This document shows positions 56,087-64,000 of a stretch of DNA of 64,000 nt, piece after piece. Positions within the stretch are counted from its first letter, which is position 1. Each line of letters starts with the position of its first letter. Under the pieces are notes generated by a model. That model was not told the DNA's origin. It was given only the letters and a program-made list of their open reading frames with translations, and did no database searches. Source of the stretch: Chromohalobacter marismortui (lineage in GTDB: Bacteria > Pseudomonadota > Gammaproteobacteria > Pseudomonadales > Halomonadaceae); contig NZ_SOBR01000007.1 of the NCBI RefSeq assembly GCF_004364315.1, positions 1 to 64,000 of the forward strand, given 5' to 3'. The translations under genes were made by a program, and so were the position numbers.

Positions 56087-56503
56087 ATGACCGACTTTTC
56101 GCTGCACCCCCGTCTGGCGGCGGATTCGCATCATGTCGTCGACCTGCCGTTGTGTCAGGTACGTCTGAACGACGATAGGCGCTTCCCCTGGCTGGTGCTG
56201 ATCCCCCGCCGCGCCGAGATCCGCGAAGTCTACGAACTCGGCGCCGACGACCAGGCGACGATGTGGCAGGAAGCCACCGAGGCGGGACGTCGCTTGATGG
56301 CCCACCATGAAGGCGACAAGCTCAATCTGGCCACGCTCGGCAACCAGGTCGCGCAGTTGCACCTGCATGTCATCGTCCGCCATGCGGACGACGCGGCCTG
56401 GCCGGGACCGGTGTGGGGGCAAGGCACGCCGCAGCCGTATGACGACGCGACGCTGGACACCCACCTGACAGCACTGCGCGACCTGCTGGCATCATCCGAG
56501 TGA
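56087..56503 (+). CDS. HIT-family (histidine triad) protein
   Basis: The product is 138 residues from the ATG after CAGGAGC. The histidine triad HLHVIVRH sits near residues 97-104, with NLATLGNQVAQLH before it. HIT proteins hydrolyse or transfer nucleotides at phosphoester bonds. This form (DDRRFPWLVLIPRR near the N-terminus) is a standard bacterial type; the substrate is unknown. Confidence 0.9.
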   Translation: MTDFSLHPRLAADSHHVVDLPLCQVRLNDDRRFPWLVLIPRRAEIREVYELGADDQATMWQEATEAGRRLMAHHEGDKLNLATLGNQVAQLHLHVIVRHADDAAWPGPVWGQGTPQPYDDATLDTHLTALRDLLASSE

Positions 56504-56541
56504 TACACACGTAAACGCACAGGGCCGTTTTCGTACAAAGG

Positions 56542-56913
56542 CTAGGGTAGTTCACCGAGCCGCTCCTGCACATCAATCAGCAGCGCGTCGAACACATAGG
56601 GCGGCACCGGCTGGCCACCACGCTGCCCCGACAGCGTGATGCGCGTGCCCTGCTCGGTCGCTTCCAGCCGGTAGCGCACCGCAAGCGTGGGGCGCACGGC
56701 CAGCGCGGCCTCGACATCACCGAGATCGGCATCGGCGCGACGAATCACGAAGCCGCGCGCCGTGAGCATCGCCACCCCCGCGTCCAACGCGGTCGCCGGT
56801 GCGGCCTCCACGACCAATGACCGCGTCTGCGGCGGTGCCGATGTAGTCGCGCACCCTACCGGGCTCAGCACCATGCACGTTGCCACGAGCCATCCCCACA
56901 GCCGTCGCCTCAT
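56542..56913 (-). CDS. putative lipoprotein
   Basis: The 123-residue protein has a signal peptide with lipobox S-P-V-G-C (Cys21). The rest is a small alpha/beta domain (SLVVEAAPATALDAGVAMLT, GTRITLSGQRGG) of the kind seen in short outer-membrane lipoproteins. Its ATG overlaps the stop of the gene before it (4 bases), so the two lipoproteins are translationally coupled and may act together. Confidence 0.78.
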   Translation of the reverse strand: MRRRLWGWLVATCMVLSPVGCATTSAPPQTRSLVVEAAPATALDAGVAMLTARGFVIRRADADLGDVEAALAVRPTLAVRYRLEATEQGTRITLSGQRGGQPVPPYVFDALLIDVQERLGELP

Positions 56914-57455
56914 GAGGTACTCTCCTCGCGCATGCGTGCGTCGATATCATCGTGTAAAGCGGCGCAGAACGCCGCGCTGTTGTCCGGACGCGCATCGATC
57001 AAGTAACCATCGGCATCGACCACGCGTGAATCGCGCGTCACCCGCACGACGCCCTCGGCGGCGACCGCCGAGACCCGCAGCAGACGCACCGGGTCGCCGC
57101 CGAAGCGCTGGAAATACCCCAGCGAATAGCCCTGTCGACCGCCCAGGCCATAGCGTCCCCAAAAGCCACTGCGCCCCCAGAAAGAACGGTCCACGGCGCC
57201 CAGACCCGGCTGTGCCACACTGCGCTCGGCACTCACCAGCCCCAGCGCGACTTCGGTCTGAACAATACGATACCCGCGGGCCTCTAGCGCATTGGCCGTG
57301 GCCCTCACCCGTGCCTTGGCGTCGCCCTCGGCCGACCAGTGGCATGCCTCGGGCAACGGCGAGCCGACATCGCGCCCCAAGGGGTCATACGAGGCCAGGC
57401 CCTGGCAACCGCCCAGCCCACATGCCAACACCACCAGCAAAAGCGGTTTCATCAT
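56910..57455 (-). CDS. putative lipoprotein
   Basis: The 181-residue protein has a signal peptide with lipobox L-G-G-C (Cys17). The mature part contains an ARVRATANALEARGYRIVQTE helix-strand unit and a Gly/Tyr/Arg-rich middle (FWGRSGFWGRYGLGGRQGY). Two ATGs overlap at the start; the second (57452) has the better spacing from AAGGCG. It shares the 'ANALEARGYRI' type of unit with its neighbour's 'GVAMLTARGFVI', so the two may be distant paralogues. Confidence 0.75.
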   Translation of the reverse strand: MMKPLLLVVLACGLGGCQGLASYDPLGRDVGSPLPEACHWSAEGDAKARVRATANALEARGYRIVQTEVALGLVSAERSVAQPGLGAVDRSFWGRSGFWGRYGLGGRQGYSLGYFQRFGGDPVRLLRVSAVAAEGVVRVTRDSRVVDADGYLIDARPDNSAAFCAALHDDIDARMREESTS

Positions 57456-57633
57456 CGCCTTCTCGCCTCATCGTTAGCGCCGCACGAGCACCTCGTTGTG
57501 AGCGTAGTCAAACGCGACGGTTCCGTCAGTGTGGCATGCTGGGCGGCTCCCGTCCGACGCCAGCATGCGTTAGGCTGGCAACTCGACCACGATGTCTCCG
57601 CCTTCGGGCCGGGATCATGCAAGAGGCTCGCCC

Positions 57634-58782
57634 ATGAAGATCATCATCGCCCCGGATAGCTACAAGGATGCCCTCTCGGCCCGCGACGCCGCCGCCGCCA
57701 TTGCCGCCGGCTGCGCCCGTGTCTTACCCCGCGACCGTCTGGTGGAATGCCCCATGGGCGACGGCGGTGAAGGCACCCTGGATGCCTTGCTGGCCGCGAC
57801 CGGTGCCGAACGCCGCATTACCGAGGTCCACGATGCCCTGGGGCGGCCTATCAACGCCAGTTGGGGGTGGCACGCCGCGAGTGCCACGGCCTATGTCGAA
57901 CTCGCCGAAGCCAGCGGCTTGCAAGGGCTCGCCGATACCGAGCGCACCGCATTGCACAGCACCACCCTCGGCGTCGGCGAGTTGATTCGTGACGCGCTCG
58001 ATGCCGGCGCCAAACGCTTGATCCTCACCCTGGGCGGCAGCGCCACCAACGATGCCGGCGCGGGAATGCTCGCGGCGCTGGGCGCCCGCCTGCTCGATAC
58101 CGAGGGCCGCCCGCTGCCGCCCGGCGGCGCGGCATTGGCGCAACTGGCCGAACTCGACCTGAGCGGCCTGGACCCGCGCCTAGCGACGCTCACCGTGGAC
58201 ACCGCCGTGGACGTCGACAACCCTTTGCTCGGCGAGCGCGGGGCCAGCGCCATCTTCGGCCCCCAGAAAGGCGCCACGTCGGCGGATGTCACTCGGCTCG
58301 ACGCGGCCCTCGCGCATTTCGCCGATCATATCGCCAGCGCGCTCGGCCACGACCACCGCACGCTACCAGGCGCAGGCGCGGCCGGCGGCATGGGGTTCGC
58401 GGCCGCCGCTTTTCTAGGGGCGCGACTGCAGCCCGGCATCGAGCTGGTCATGGCTCAGGTCGACTTCGACCGTCTGCTGGAAGATGCCGACCTGGTGATC
58501 ACCGGCGAAGGCCAGTTGGATGGCCAAAGCCTTGCCGGCAAGACGCCGGTGGGCATCGCTCGGCGTGCGCGACGACACGGCGTGCCCACGCTCGCTCTCG
58601 CCGGGCGTCTTGGCGCTGGCTGGCAGGCCGTTCACGACGAAGGCATCGAGGCTGCCTTTGCGCTCGCCGATGGTCCCCTGACACTACCACAGGCCCTGGA
58701 GCGCACCCCCGAGCTGCTCGCCGACCGTGCCGAGAGTCTCCTGCGTGTGTGGCGACTCGCCGCCCGACAGACGCCGCGCTAA
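57634..58782 (+). CDS. glxK: glycerate kinase
   Basis: The product is 382 residues from the ATG at 57634. It matches the GlxK/GarK family: MKIIIAPDSYKDALSARDAA at the start, MGDGGEGTLDAL, LGGSATNDAGAGML and the C-terminal ITGEGQLDGQSLAGKTPVGIA. It phosphorylates D-glycerate to 2-phosphoglycerate. No glycerate pathway genes are adjacent, so the symbol is by family only. Confidence 0.92.
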   Translation: MKIIIAPDSYKDALSARDAAAAIAAGCARVLPRDRLVECPMGDGGEGTLDALLAATGAERRITEVHDALGRPINASWGWHAASATAYVELAEASGLQGLADTERTALHSTTLGVGELIRDALDAGAKRLILTLGGSATNDAGAGMLAALGARLLDTEGRPLPPGGAALAQLAELDLSGLDPRLATLTVDTAVDVDNPLLGERGASAIFGPQKGATSADVTRLDAALAHFADHIASALGHDHRTLPGAGAAGGMGFAAAAFLGARLQPGIELVMAQVDFDRLLEDADLVITGEGQLDGQSLAGKTPVGIARRARRHGVPTLALAGRLGAGWQAVHDEGIEAAFALADGPLTLPQALERTPELLADRAESLLRVWRLAARQTPR

Positions 58783-58972
58783 TCGCGGAGCACGGACATG
58801 ATGTCGCTCCCCCTTGAAAAACCACCGCGTCATGGGCATTTAATACGCAGACGCTATATCGTCGATGGGAAAGATTCGTTACCCAATCTCTGGGTGACCC
58901 TCTAGACTGGGCCCACTGACGATTTTGACCACTGACGACGTTCAGTCCATCGCTTTACGAGGGAGTGCTTTC

Positions 58973-59446
58973 ATGTCCGACATCAATGCCATCGGCTTGC
59001 ATACCAGCAGCGCCAACCAACTGGCCGAGAAGCTCAACGAGCTGCTGGCCAATTACCAGATCTTCTACATGAACACGCGCGGCTACCACTGGAACGTGAA
59101 AGGCCCGCATTTCTTCGAACTGCACACCAAGTTCGAGGAAATCTACACCGACCTGCTGGCCAAGGTCGATGAAGTCGCCGAGCGCATTCTCACGCTAGGC
59201 CATGAGCCGCTGCATGCCTACAGCGACTACGCCAAGCTGTCGCGCATTCAGGAAGATACCCACGTGCATGAAGGCACCGACTGCGTGCGCGGCCTGGTAC
59301 AGGGTTATCAGGCATTGCTCGAATTGCAGCGCGAGCTCAACTCCATGGCCGCCGATGCCGACGACGAAGGCACCGCTTCGCAGATGAGCGACTATATCCG
59401 CGAGCAGGAAAAGACCGTGTGGATGCTCAGCGCTTACCTGGGCTGA
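58973..59446 (+). CDS. dps: Dps-family ferritin-like DNA-protection protein
   Basis: The product is 157 residues from the ATG after GAGGGAG. It has the Dps ferroxidase residues in NTRGYHWNVKGPHFFELHTKFEE and the four-helix bundle. It stores iron, uses hydrogen peroxide as oxidant and shields DNA. The gene stands alone, with a convergent rmuC and a shared terminator downstream. Confidence 0.93.
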   Translation: MSDINAIGLHTSSANQLAEKLNELLANYQIFYMNTRGYHWNVKGPHFFELHTKFEEIYTDLLAKVDEVAERILTLGHEPLHAYSDYAKLSRIQEDTHVHEGTDCVRGLVQGYQALLELQRELNSMAADADDEGTASQMSDYIREQEKTVWMLSAYLG

Positions 59447-59473
59447 TTCCCACCAGGCCATGCCATCGATCGT

Positions 59474-59498
59474 ACCGCCCGGCCCTGTGCCGGGCGGT
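59474..59498. terminator. terminator between dps and rmuC
   Basis: ACCGCCCGG and CCGGGCGGT form a 9-bp stem with a 7-base loop between the convergent dps and rmuC genes. T-runs are weak on both sides. Confidence 0.6.
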
Positions 59499-59502
59499 GT
59501 CG

Positions 59503-60984
59503 TCAGGGCTCCCCGCGCGTCTCGTCGCCGGGAGCGGTCCCGGCGACATCGGGCTCGTCGTCCACCCTCTCGTCCCACTCTTCAACATCCACCTGCTCGG
59601 TCAGATGCGTCGGCAGGTCACGCTTCATGCGCACGCCCAGGCGCTTGAGCATCAGCGCCTGACTGACCAGGCTCCCCTGCCCCGTTGAAAGCCGCCCCAT
59701 CGCCTGGCGATAGCTTCCGTCGGCGCGCCCCAGATGGCGACCGACGTCCTCGAGGCTATCCACGAAGCCACGAAACTTGTCGAGCAGCTTGCCCGCTCGC
59801 TCGGCAATGACGCGGGCGTTATCGTTCTGGCGCTCCAGTGTCCATAGGCTGGTCACGGTCCTCAGGCTCGCCAAGAGCGTGGTCGGCGTGACCACCACGA
59901 TGTCACGCGAGAAGGCATCCTGAAAGAGCGTTTCGTCATGCTGAAAGGCGACCGCGAACGCCGGTTCGACAGGCATGAAAAGAAACACGAAGTCCGGTGA
60001 GTTGAGCCCCGACAAGCGCGGGTAGTCGCGTCCTGAGAGCGCGTCGATATGCGCGCGCACCGCCTGGACATGTGCCTTCAATGCCTCCGTGCGCGTGGCG
60101 TCGTCCTCGGCGTTGACGTAGCGCACGTAAGCGTTGAGCGAGACCTTGGCATCGACGATCAGATGGCGGTTGTCGGGCAGGTAGATGACCGCGTCGGGAC
60201 GCTGGCGACCCGCCTCGCCTTCCATCGAGACTTCACGCTTGTATTCGATGTCGCGGCGCAGCCCCGAGCGCTCCAGCACCGATTCGAGCATCACCTCACC
60301 CCAATCGCCCTGCATCTTCTTGTCGCCCTTGAGCGCCCGTGTCAGATTGGCGGCTTCCTCGGTGATCTGGCGATTCAGCGTGGACAGCTGCTCGATCTGC
60401 GTCTTGAGGGACGAGCGCTCACGCAGCGATTGGCCATGAATTTCCTCCAGCCGCGCCCGGAAATCGCCGACCTGCTCGCGAAACGGTGTCAGCATGGCCT
60501 CGAGATTCTCGCGGCTCTGAGTATTGAACGTTCGCTGCCGTTCCTCGAAGATTCGCCCCGCCAGTGCCTCGAAGTCCTGGGTGAGCCGCGTCCGCGCCTC
60601 CTCGAGCAGCGCGAGTTTCTCGGCATGGTGGGAGCGCTCCTGTTCGAGCTGCGTTTCCAGGCGACCGTGACGCTCGCGCAGCGCCGCAAGCTGTTCCTGA
60701 CGCGCGTCGAGATCGCGCTCGCGCTGCTCCAGCAGGCGCCGGGTCTCGAGGCCCTGCTCGCGCACGGCGTCCAGTTGGGCATCGCTCTGGGCCAGCTCAC
60801 GCTCCAGCCGGGTGCGTGTCTCTTCGGCCTCGGCATGGTGCCGCTGGGCGTGCTCGACGTCGTGCTCGGCTGCCTCGCGACGCGTGCGTTCACGCCGCCA
60901 TGCCACGCCCAGCATCAGCGTGGCGAGCGCCAGGAGGGCCGCAAGGGCGACGAGATAAGCGGTGGCGGGGGACATGCTGGACAT
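59503..60984 (-). CDS. rmuC: DNA recombination protein RmuC homologue
   Basis: The 493-residue protein has an N-terminal membrane helix (AYLVALAALLALATLMLGVAW), a long coiled coil (about 30-200) and the RmuC nuclease-like domain (GDWGEVMLESVLERSGL, then YVNAEDDATR region, PDFVFLFMPVEPAF). RmuC limits DNA inversion and rearrangement, and its core is a predicted PD-(D/E)XK fold. Confidence 0.93.
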   Translation of the reverse strand: MSSMSPATAYLVALAALLALATLMLGVAWRRERTRREAAEHDVEHAQRHHAEAEETRTRLERELAQSDAQLDAVREQGLETRRLLEQRERDLDARQEQLAALRERHGRLETQLEQERSHHAEKLALLEEARTRLTQDFEALAGRIFEERQRTFNTQSRENLEAMLTPFREQVGDFRARLEEIHGQSLRERSSLKTQIEQLSTLNRQITEEAANLTRALKGDKKMQGDWGEVMLESVLERSGLRRDIEYKREVSMEGEAGRQRPDAVIYLPDNRHLIVDAKVSLNAYVRYVNAEDDATRTEALKAHVQAVRAHIDALSGRDYPRLSGLNSPDFVFLFMPVEPAFAVAFQHDETLFQDAFSRDIVVVTPTTLLASLRTVTSLWTLERQNDNARVIAERAGKLLDKFRGFVDSLEDVGRHLGRADGSYRQAMGRLSTGQGSLVSQALMLKRLGVRMKRDLPTHLTEQVDVEEWDERVDDEPDVAGTAPGDETRGEP

Positions 60985-61214
60985 GGGCGTGATACCGGCA
61001 ATTGAAGACTGTCGATTGAAACGTGCGGGGAAATATCTTGCTTGAACACGCCGTGCGCGTCACCTTCCCCCACTCGGCGGTACGACGCAAGCGACCGGGG
61101 CTTGAAGTCCTGCCCCCATGACCCAAACTAACGGGTGAAGCCGCCCGAAACCGGACTAGGACCGCCCGGTGGTGGCTGCCGCCATCCATGAAGCATCACG
61201 ACCAGGAGGTCACG

Positions 61215-61778
61215 ATGAGTCAAGCACAGTCAGGTAAACGTGTCGCCATCCTCGCCACCGATGGGTTCGAGGAATCCGAACTTTCCGCGCCGCGAGCCGC
61301 TCTGAAAAGTCAGGGCGTCGAGGTGCAGGTCGTCTCTCCCGAAGGCAAGGGTATCCGTGCCTGGGCCGAAACCGACTGGGGCGACACCTACGCGGCCGAC
61401 AAAGCCTTGCACGATGTCGATGTCAGCGATTATCACGCGCTGGTGCTCCCCGGCGGGCTCTTCAACCCCGATGAGTTGCGCCTCAACGAAAAAGCGCTCG
61501 CCTTCGTGCGTGGCTTCTTCGAGGCGGGCAAGCCAGTGGCGGCGATCTGTCATGCGCCGTGGATCCTGATCAACGCCGGTGTCGTCGACGGACGCAAGAT
61601 GACCTCGGTCGCCTCCGTGGGACAGGACCTCAAGAATGCCGGTGCCCATTGGGTCGACGAGCCGGTCGTCGTCGACAACGGCTTGGTTACCAGCCGCACG
61701 CCCAAGGACATGGACGCCTTCAACTCCAAACTGATCGAGGAACTGGCTGAAGGTCGCCACAGCGGACAACACGCCTGA
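61215..61778 (+). CDS. DJ-1/PfpI-family protein
   Basis: The 187-residue protein starts after AGGAGGT. It has the family's catalytic Cys in AAICHAPWILINAG, and the VAILATDGFEESEL glutamate loop. PfpI-type proteins act as protein or methylglyoxal deglycases/proteases. Its stop overlaps the next start (TGATG). Confidence 0.92.
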   Translation: MSQAQSGKRVAILATDGFEESELSAPRAALKSQGVEVQVVSPEGKGIRAWAETDWGDTYAADKALHDVDVSDYHALVLPGGLFNPDELRLNEKALAFVRGFFEAGKPVAAICHAPWILINAGVVDGRKMTSVASVGQDLKNAGAHWVDEPVVVDNGLVTSRTPKDMDAFNSKLIEELAEGRHSGQHA

Positions 61779-62965
61779 TGACGCCCCACCGATCACAACC
61801 GACGTCCGCCTCGCCTGAGGCGGACGTTTTGCGTATCGCCGAGGGCGTGGGCCCGCGACGCGGCACTCGAATGCCGTCACGACGCCTGCATTTCGCCGCC
61901 AAGAGCCTGTTACGGATCTTCGCACGCCCCATGAAGTCGGACCACGGCAAAGGCGGACCGGTCGTCCATCCCTACCGTGGTTACGGTACGCATCGCGAGG
62001 TCTTCCTGATGGGGCGAGTGTTTCGTCAGGTGGGCCTGGCACGGATAATCCCCAGACGCGGGGCGCTACGCGACGCCGCAGACGTCACTCGACGCCTCGC
62101 ACGGCGCGGCTTCGCCGACGCCGAGGTACGCATCCGCCTGGGCGACAACAGCGCCATCGTCACCACCGACCACGACGGCTATTTCGATGTGCGCCTGCCG
62201 CTCGACGCACCACTCGACGAGCATGTTTCCTGGCATCGCGCCGAGCTCGAGGTCATCACCGCCGATCGCGACAACGTCCTGTCGCGGGCCGATGTCTATA
62301 TTCCGCCGCCGCATACCGATCTCATGGTGATCAGCGACATCGACGACACGGTGATGTATACCGGCGTCGCCGACAAGCTGCGCATGCTGTATCGCTTGTT
62401 CGTCGAGAAGGCGCATCGGCGCACCGCCTTCCCCGGCGTCGCCGAGCTTTACCAGGCGTTGCATGCGGGCACAGCGGGCGACGCACGCCGGCCGGTTCTC
62501 TACGTCTCGCGCGGCCCATGGAGCATCTACGAGGTCCTCGAGGCGTTTTTCCAGCTCAATCACATCCCCGTCGGACCGATTCTGTTCCTGCGCGAATGGG
62601 GAATTTCCTGGCGCCATCCCTGGCCGCGGCGCGCCGAGGATCACAAGTATGCCTTGATCACGCAGATGCTCACGCTGTTCGACACGCTGCCCTGCGTACT
62701 GATCGGCGACAGCGGCCAACATGATCCGGAAATCTACACACGCATCGTCAAGGAGAACCCGGATCGGGTGAAGACGATCTACATTCGCCGCGTCGACCGC
62801 AAGCCGAGCCGTGAAGCGGCCATCGACCGACTGCGCGAGGAGATCGAACACACCGACTGCGAGCTGCTGCTCAGCGATGACAGTGCCGCCATGGCCGCGC
62901 ATGCGCGCGACCAGGGCTATATCTCCGAGACGGGGCTGGAAGCGGTGCGTCAAGCGTCGCGCTGA
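61778..62965 (+). CDS. APP1-family phosphatidate phosphatase-like protein
   Basis: The 395-residue protein carries the APP1 catalytic domain in its second half: VISDIDDTVMYTG with the DxDxT nucleophile motif near residue 188, PVLYVSRGPWSIYEVLEAFF, and IGDSGQHDPEIY. Haloacid-dehalogenase-like APP1 enzymes dephosphorylate phosphatidate. The N-terminal third is a basic, carboxypeptidase-regulatory-like beta domain. Translation is coupled to the DJ-1 gene. Confidence 0.87.
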   Translation: MTPHRSQPTSASPEADVLRIAEGVGPRRGTRMPSRRLHFAAKSLLRIFARPMKSDHGKGGPVVHPYRGYGTHREVFLMGRVFRQVGLARIIPRRGALRDAADVTRRLARRGFADAEVRIRLGDNSAIVTTDHDGYFDVRLPLDAPLDEHVSWHRAELEVITADRDNVLSRADVYIPPPHTDLMVISDIDDTVMYTGVADKLRMLYRLFVEKAHRRTAFPGVAELYQALHAGTAGDARRPVLYVSRGPWSIYEVLEAFFQLNHIPVGPILFLREWGISWRHPWPRRAEDHKYALITQMLTLFDTLPCVLIGDSGQHDPEIYTRIVKENPDRVKTIYIRRVDRKPSREAAIDRLREEIEHTDCELLLSDDSAAMAAHARDQGYISETGLEAVRQASR

Positions 62966-62966
62966 G

Positions 62967-64000
62967 TCACGCCGCTCGCGCCGTGGCCAAGTCTTCGATC
63001 ACGGCGCGCAGCACCTGCCAGAACTCGTCCACGGACTCGAGTTCGACGCGTTCCGCCGGCGAGTGGGCGCCGCGGATCAAGGGGCCGAAGGAAATCATCT
63101 CCAGGTGGGGATACTTGCCTCCCAGGATGCCGCATTCCAGGCCGGCGTGAATGACCTTGACGTCCGGGTCGACCCCGGTCTGTTCGAGATGCAAACGGCG
63201 GAAACGCGCCAGCAGCGTGCTTTCGGGATCCGGTGTCCAGCCGGGATAGGCATTCTCGACCCGCGTCTCGGCACCGATCAGCGAGAACAACGCCCGGAAG
63301 CGGTCGGCGAGATCCCACGTGGCGCTATCGCGCAACGAGCGTACCAGGGCGCATAAATGAAAGCGCCCGGCCTCGAGCTTGACCACACCCAGGTTGTTGG
63401 AGGTTTCCACCACGCCCGGTACTTCAACGCTCATACGCTCGACACCGCATGGCGCTACATGCAGGGCCGCGATCAGCAGGCGACTGGCCGCCTCGGTGAG
63501 TGGCGCATCGGACTCGGCGGGCTCGAGGGTGAGTTGCACGTCGTCGTCGATCCCCGCCAGTTCGCTGGCAAGCTCGGCTTGGAGTTCGGCCAGCCGTTGC
63601 ATGACCGCTTCTTCTTCGTCAGCGGGCAACGCAATGCTGGCGAAGGCCTCGCGCGGCAGCGCATTGCGCAGCGTCCCGCCTTGGTAGGCGACGAGGCAGG
63701 CGCCGAACGGTTCCAGGGCGCGCAGCACCCGCACCAGCAAGCGATTGGCGTTGCCTCGCCCCTTGTGAATATCGATGCCCGAGTGGCCGCCCACCAGGCC
63801 GGTCAGGGCGACACGACGCAGGATTTCGTGGTCGCCGAGTTCCCGCGTGGGCAGCCGCGCGCCGACGACCACATCGGCCCCGCCGGCACAGCCGATATAC
63901 ACCTGGCCGCGGTCCTCGGAGTCCAGGTTGAGCAGGTAACGCCCCTGCAGCCAATCCTCGTCGAGTTCCAGCGCGCCACGCATAGAGGCTTCTTCCTCCA
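62967..64000 (-). CDS. pepD: aminoacyl-histidine dipeptidase PepD (partial, N-terminus outside)
   Basis: The reading frame stays open to the window edge (EEASMRGALELDEDWLQG), so the first third is missing. Present are the M20C features: LLNLDSEDRGQVYIGCAGG, LVGGHSGIDIHKGRGNANRLL with the metal histidine, and the C-terminal HAGLECGILGGKYP. It hydrolyses carnosine-like dipeptides. It is convergent with the APP1-like gene and 1 base away. Confidence 0.93.
   Translation of the reverse strand, partial: EEEASMRGALELDEDWLQGRYLLNLDSEDRGQVYIGCAGGADVVVGARLPTRELGDHEILRRVALTGLVGGHSGIDIHKGRGNANRLLVRVLRALEPFGACLVAYQGGTLRNALPREAFASIALPADEEEAVMQRLAELQAELASELAGIDDDVQLTLEPAESDAPLTEAASRLLIAALHVAPCGVERMSVEVPGVVETSNNLGVVKLEAGRFHLCALVRSLRDSATWDLADRFRALFSLIGAETRVENAYPGWTPDPESTLLARFRRLHLEQTGVDPDVKVIHAGLECGILGGKYPHLEMISFGPLIRGAHSPAERVELESVDEFWQVLRAVIEDLATARAA

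Overview
The window is high-GC chromosomal DNA of a gammaproteobacterium, most likely a halophile of the Halomonadaceae (Halomonas/Chromohalobacter type). That placement is an inference from gene content: an osmoprotectant-type YehZYXW ABC importer, a FabY-type ketoacyl synthase, entericidin-like lipoproteins, generally acidic proteins, and the gammaproteobacterial order lptG-lptF / pepA ... holC-valS.

Region 1 (1-10200) is the accessory part. It holds the edge of a probable insertion sequence (1-90), a bfd gene with a candidate Fur box, and then an integron cassette array that reads leftward. Twelve attC-type recombination sites (55-101 bp, GTTRRRY-like and RYYYAAC-like cores) separate thirteen cassettes between about 700 and 9600. 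The cassettes encode a GNAT acetyltransferase; a three-gene ParA-like ATPase / small protein / PD-(D/E)XK-like nuclease operon; a membrane protein split by one stop codon; a small membrane protein; a DUF1989 protein; several unknowns, one split by a frameshift; a DUF1883-TIR protein; a NYN-domain RNase; and a small protein resembling the Cys-rich tail of phage head-morphogenesis proteins. To the right lies a decayed integron integrase (9726-9972, + strand) with an in-frame stop, a 5-bp duplication and a missing C-terminus. Its divergent orientation is exactly what an integron requires, so this is a dead platform with a fossil array. The ParA/nuclease operon is the best candidate for an undescribed, possibly anti-phage, system.

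Region 2 (10200-18500) holds a TetR regulator divergent from a pseudogenised FabF-like synthase, a LysE exporter, an antitoxin whose ParE-type toxin is deleted down to its last 22 residues, and an alcohol/aldehyde oxidation unit (AdhP, aldehyde dehydrogenase) divergent from an AraC regulator over two direct repeats.

Region 3 (18500-64000) is ordinary core genome: lptGF, pepA, ilvE, an SDR, holC, valS, a K+ channel, a peptide uptake and hydrolysis pair, glnE, a sodium symporter with a small partner, dgkA, an acrylyl-CoA-reductase-like gene, dacB, an SMR pump, a TrmB-like methyltransferase, fabY, coaD, yfhL, a MATE pump, atoE, an acyl-CoA thioesterase, a voltage-sensor-like protein, yehZYXW, two entericidins, a HIT protein, lipoproteins, glycerate kinase, Dps, rmuC, a DJ-1/PfpI protein with an APP1-family phosphatase, and the 3' part of pepD. 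No rRNA, tRNA or CRISPR array was seen.
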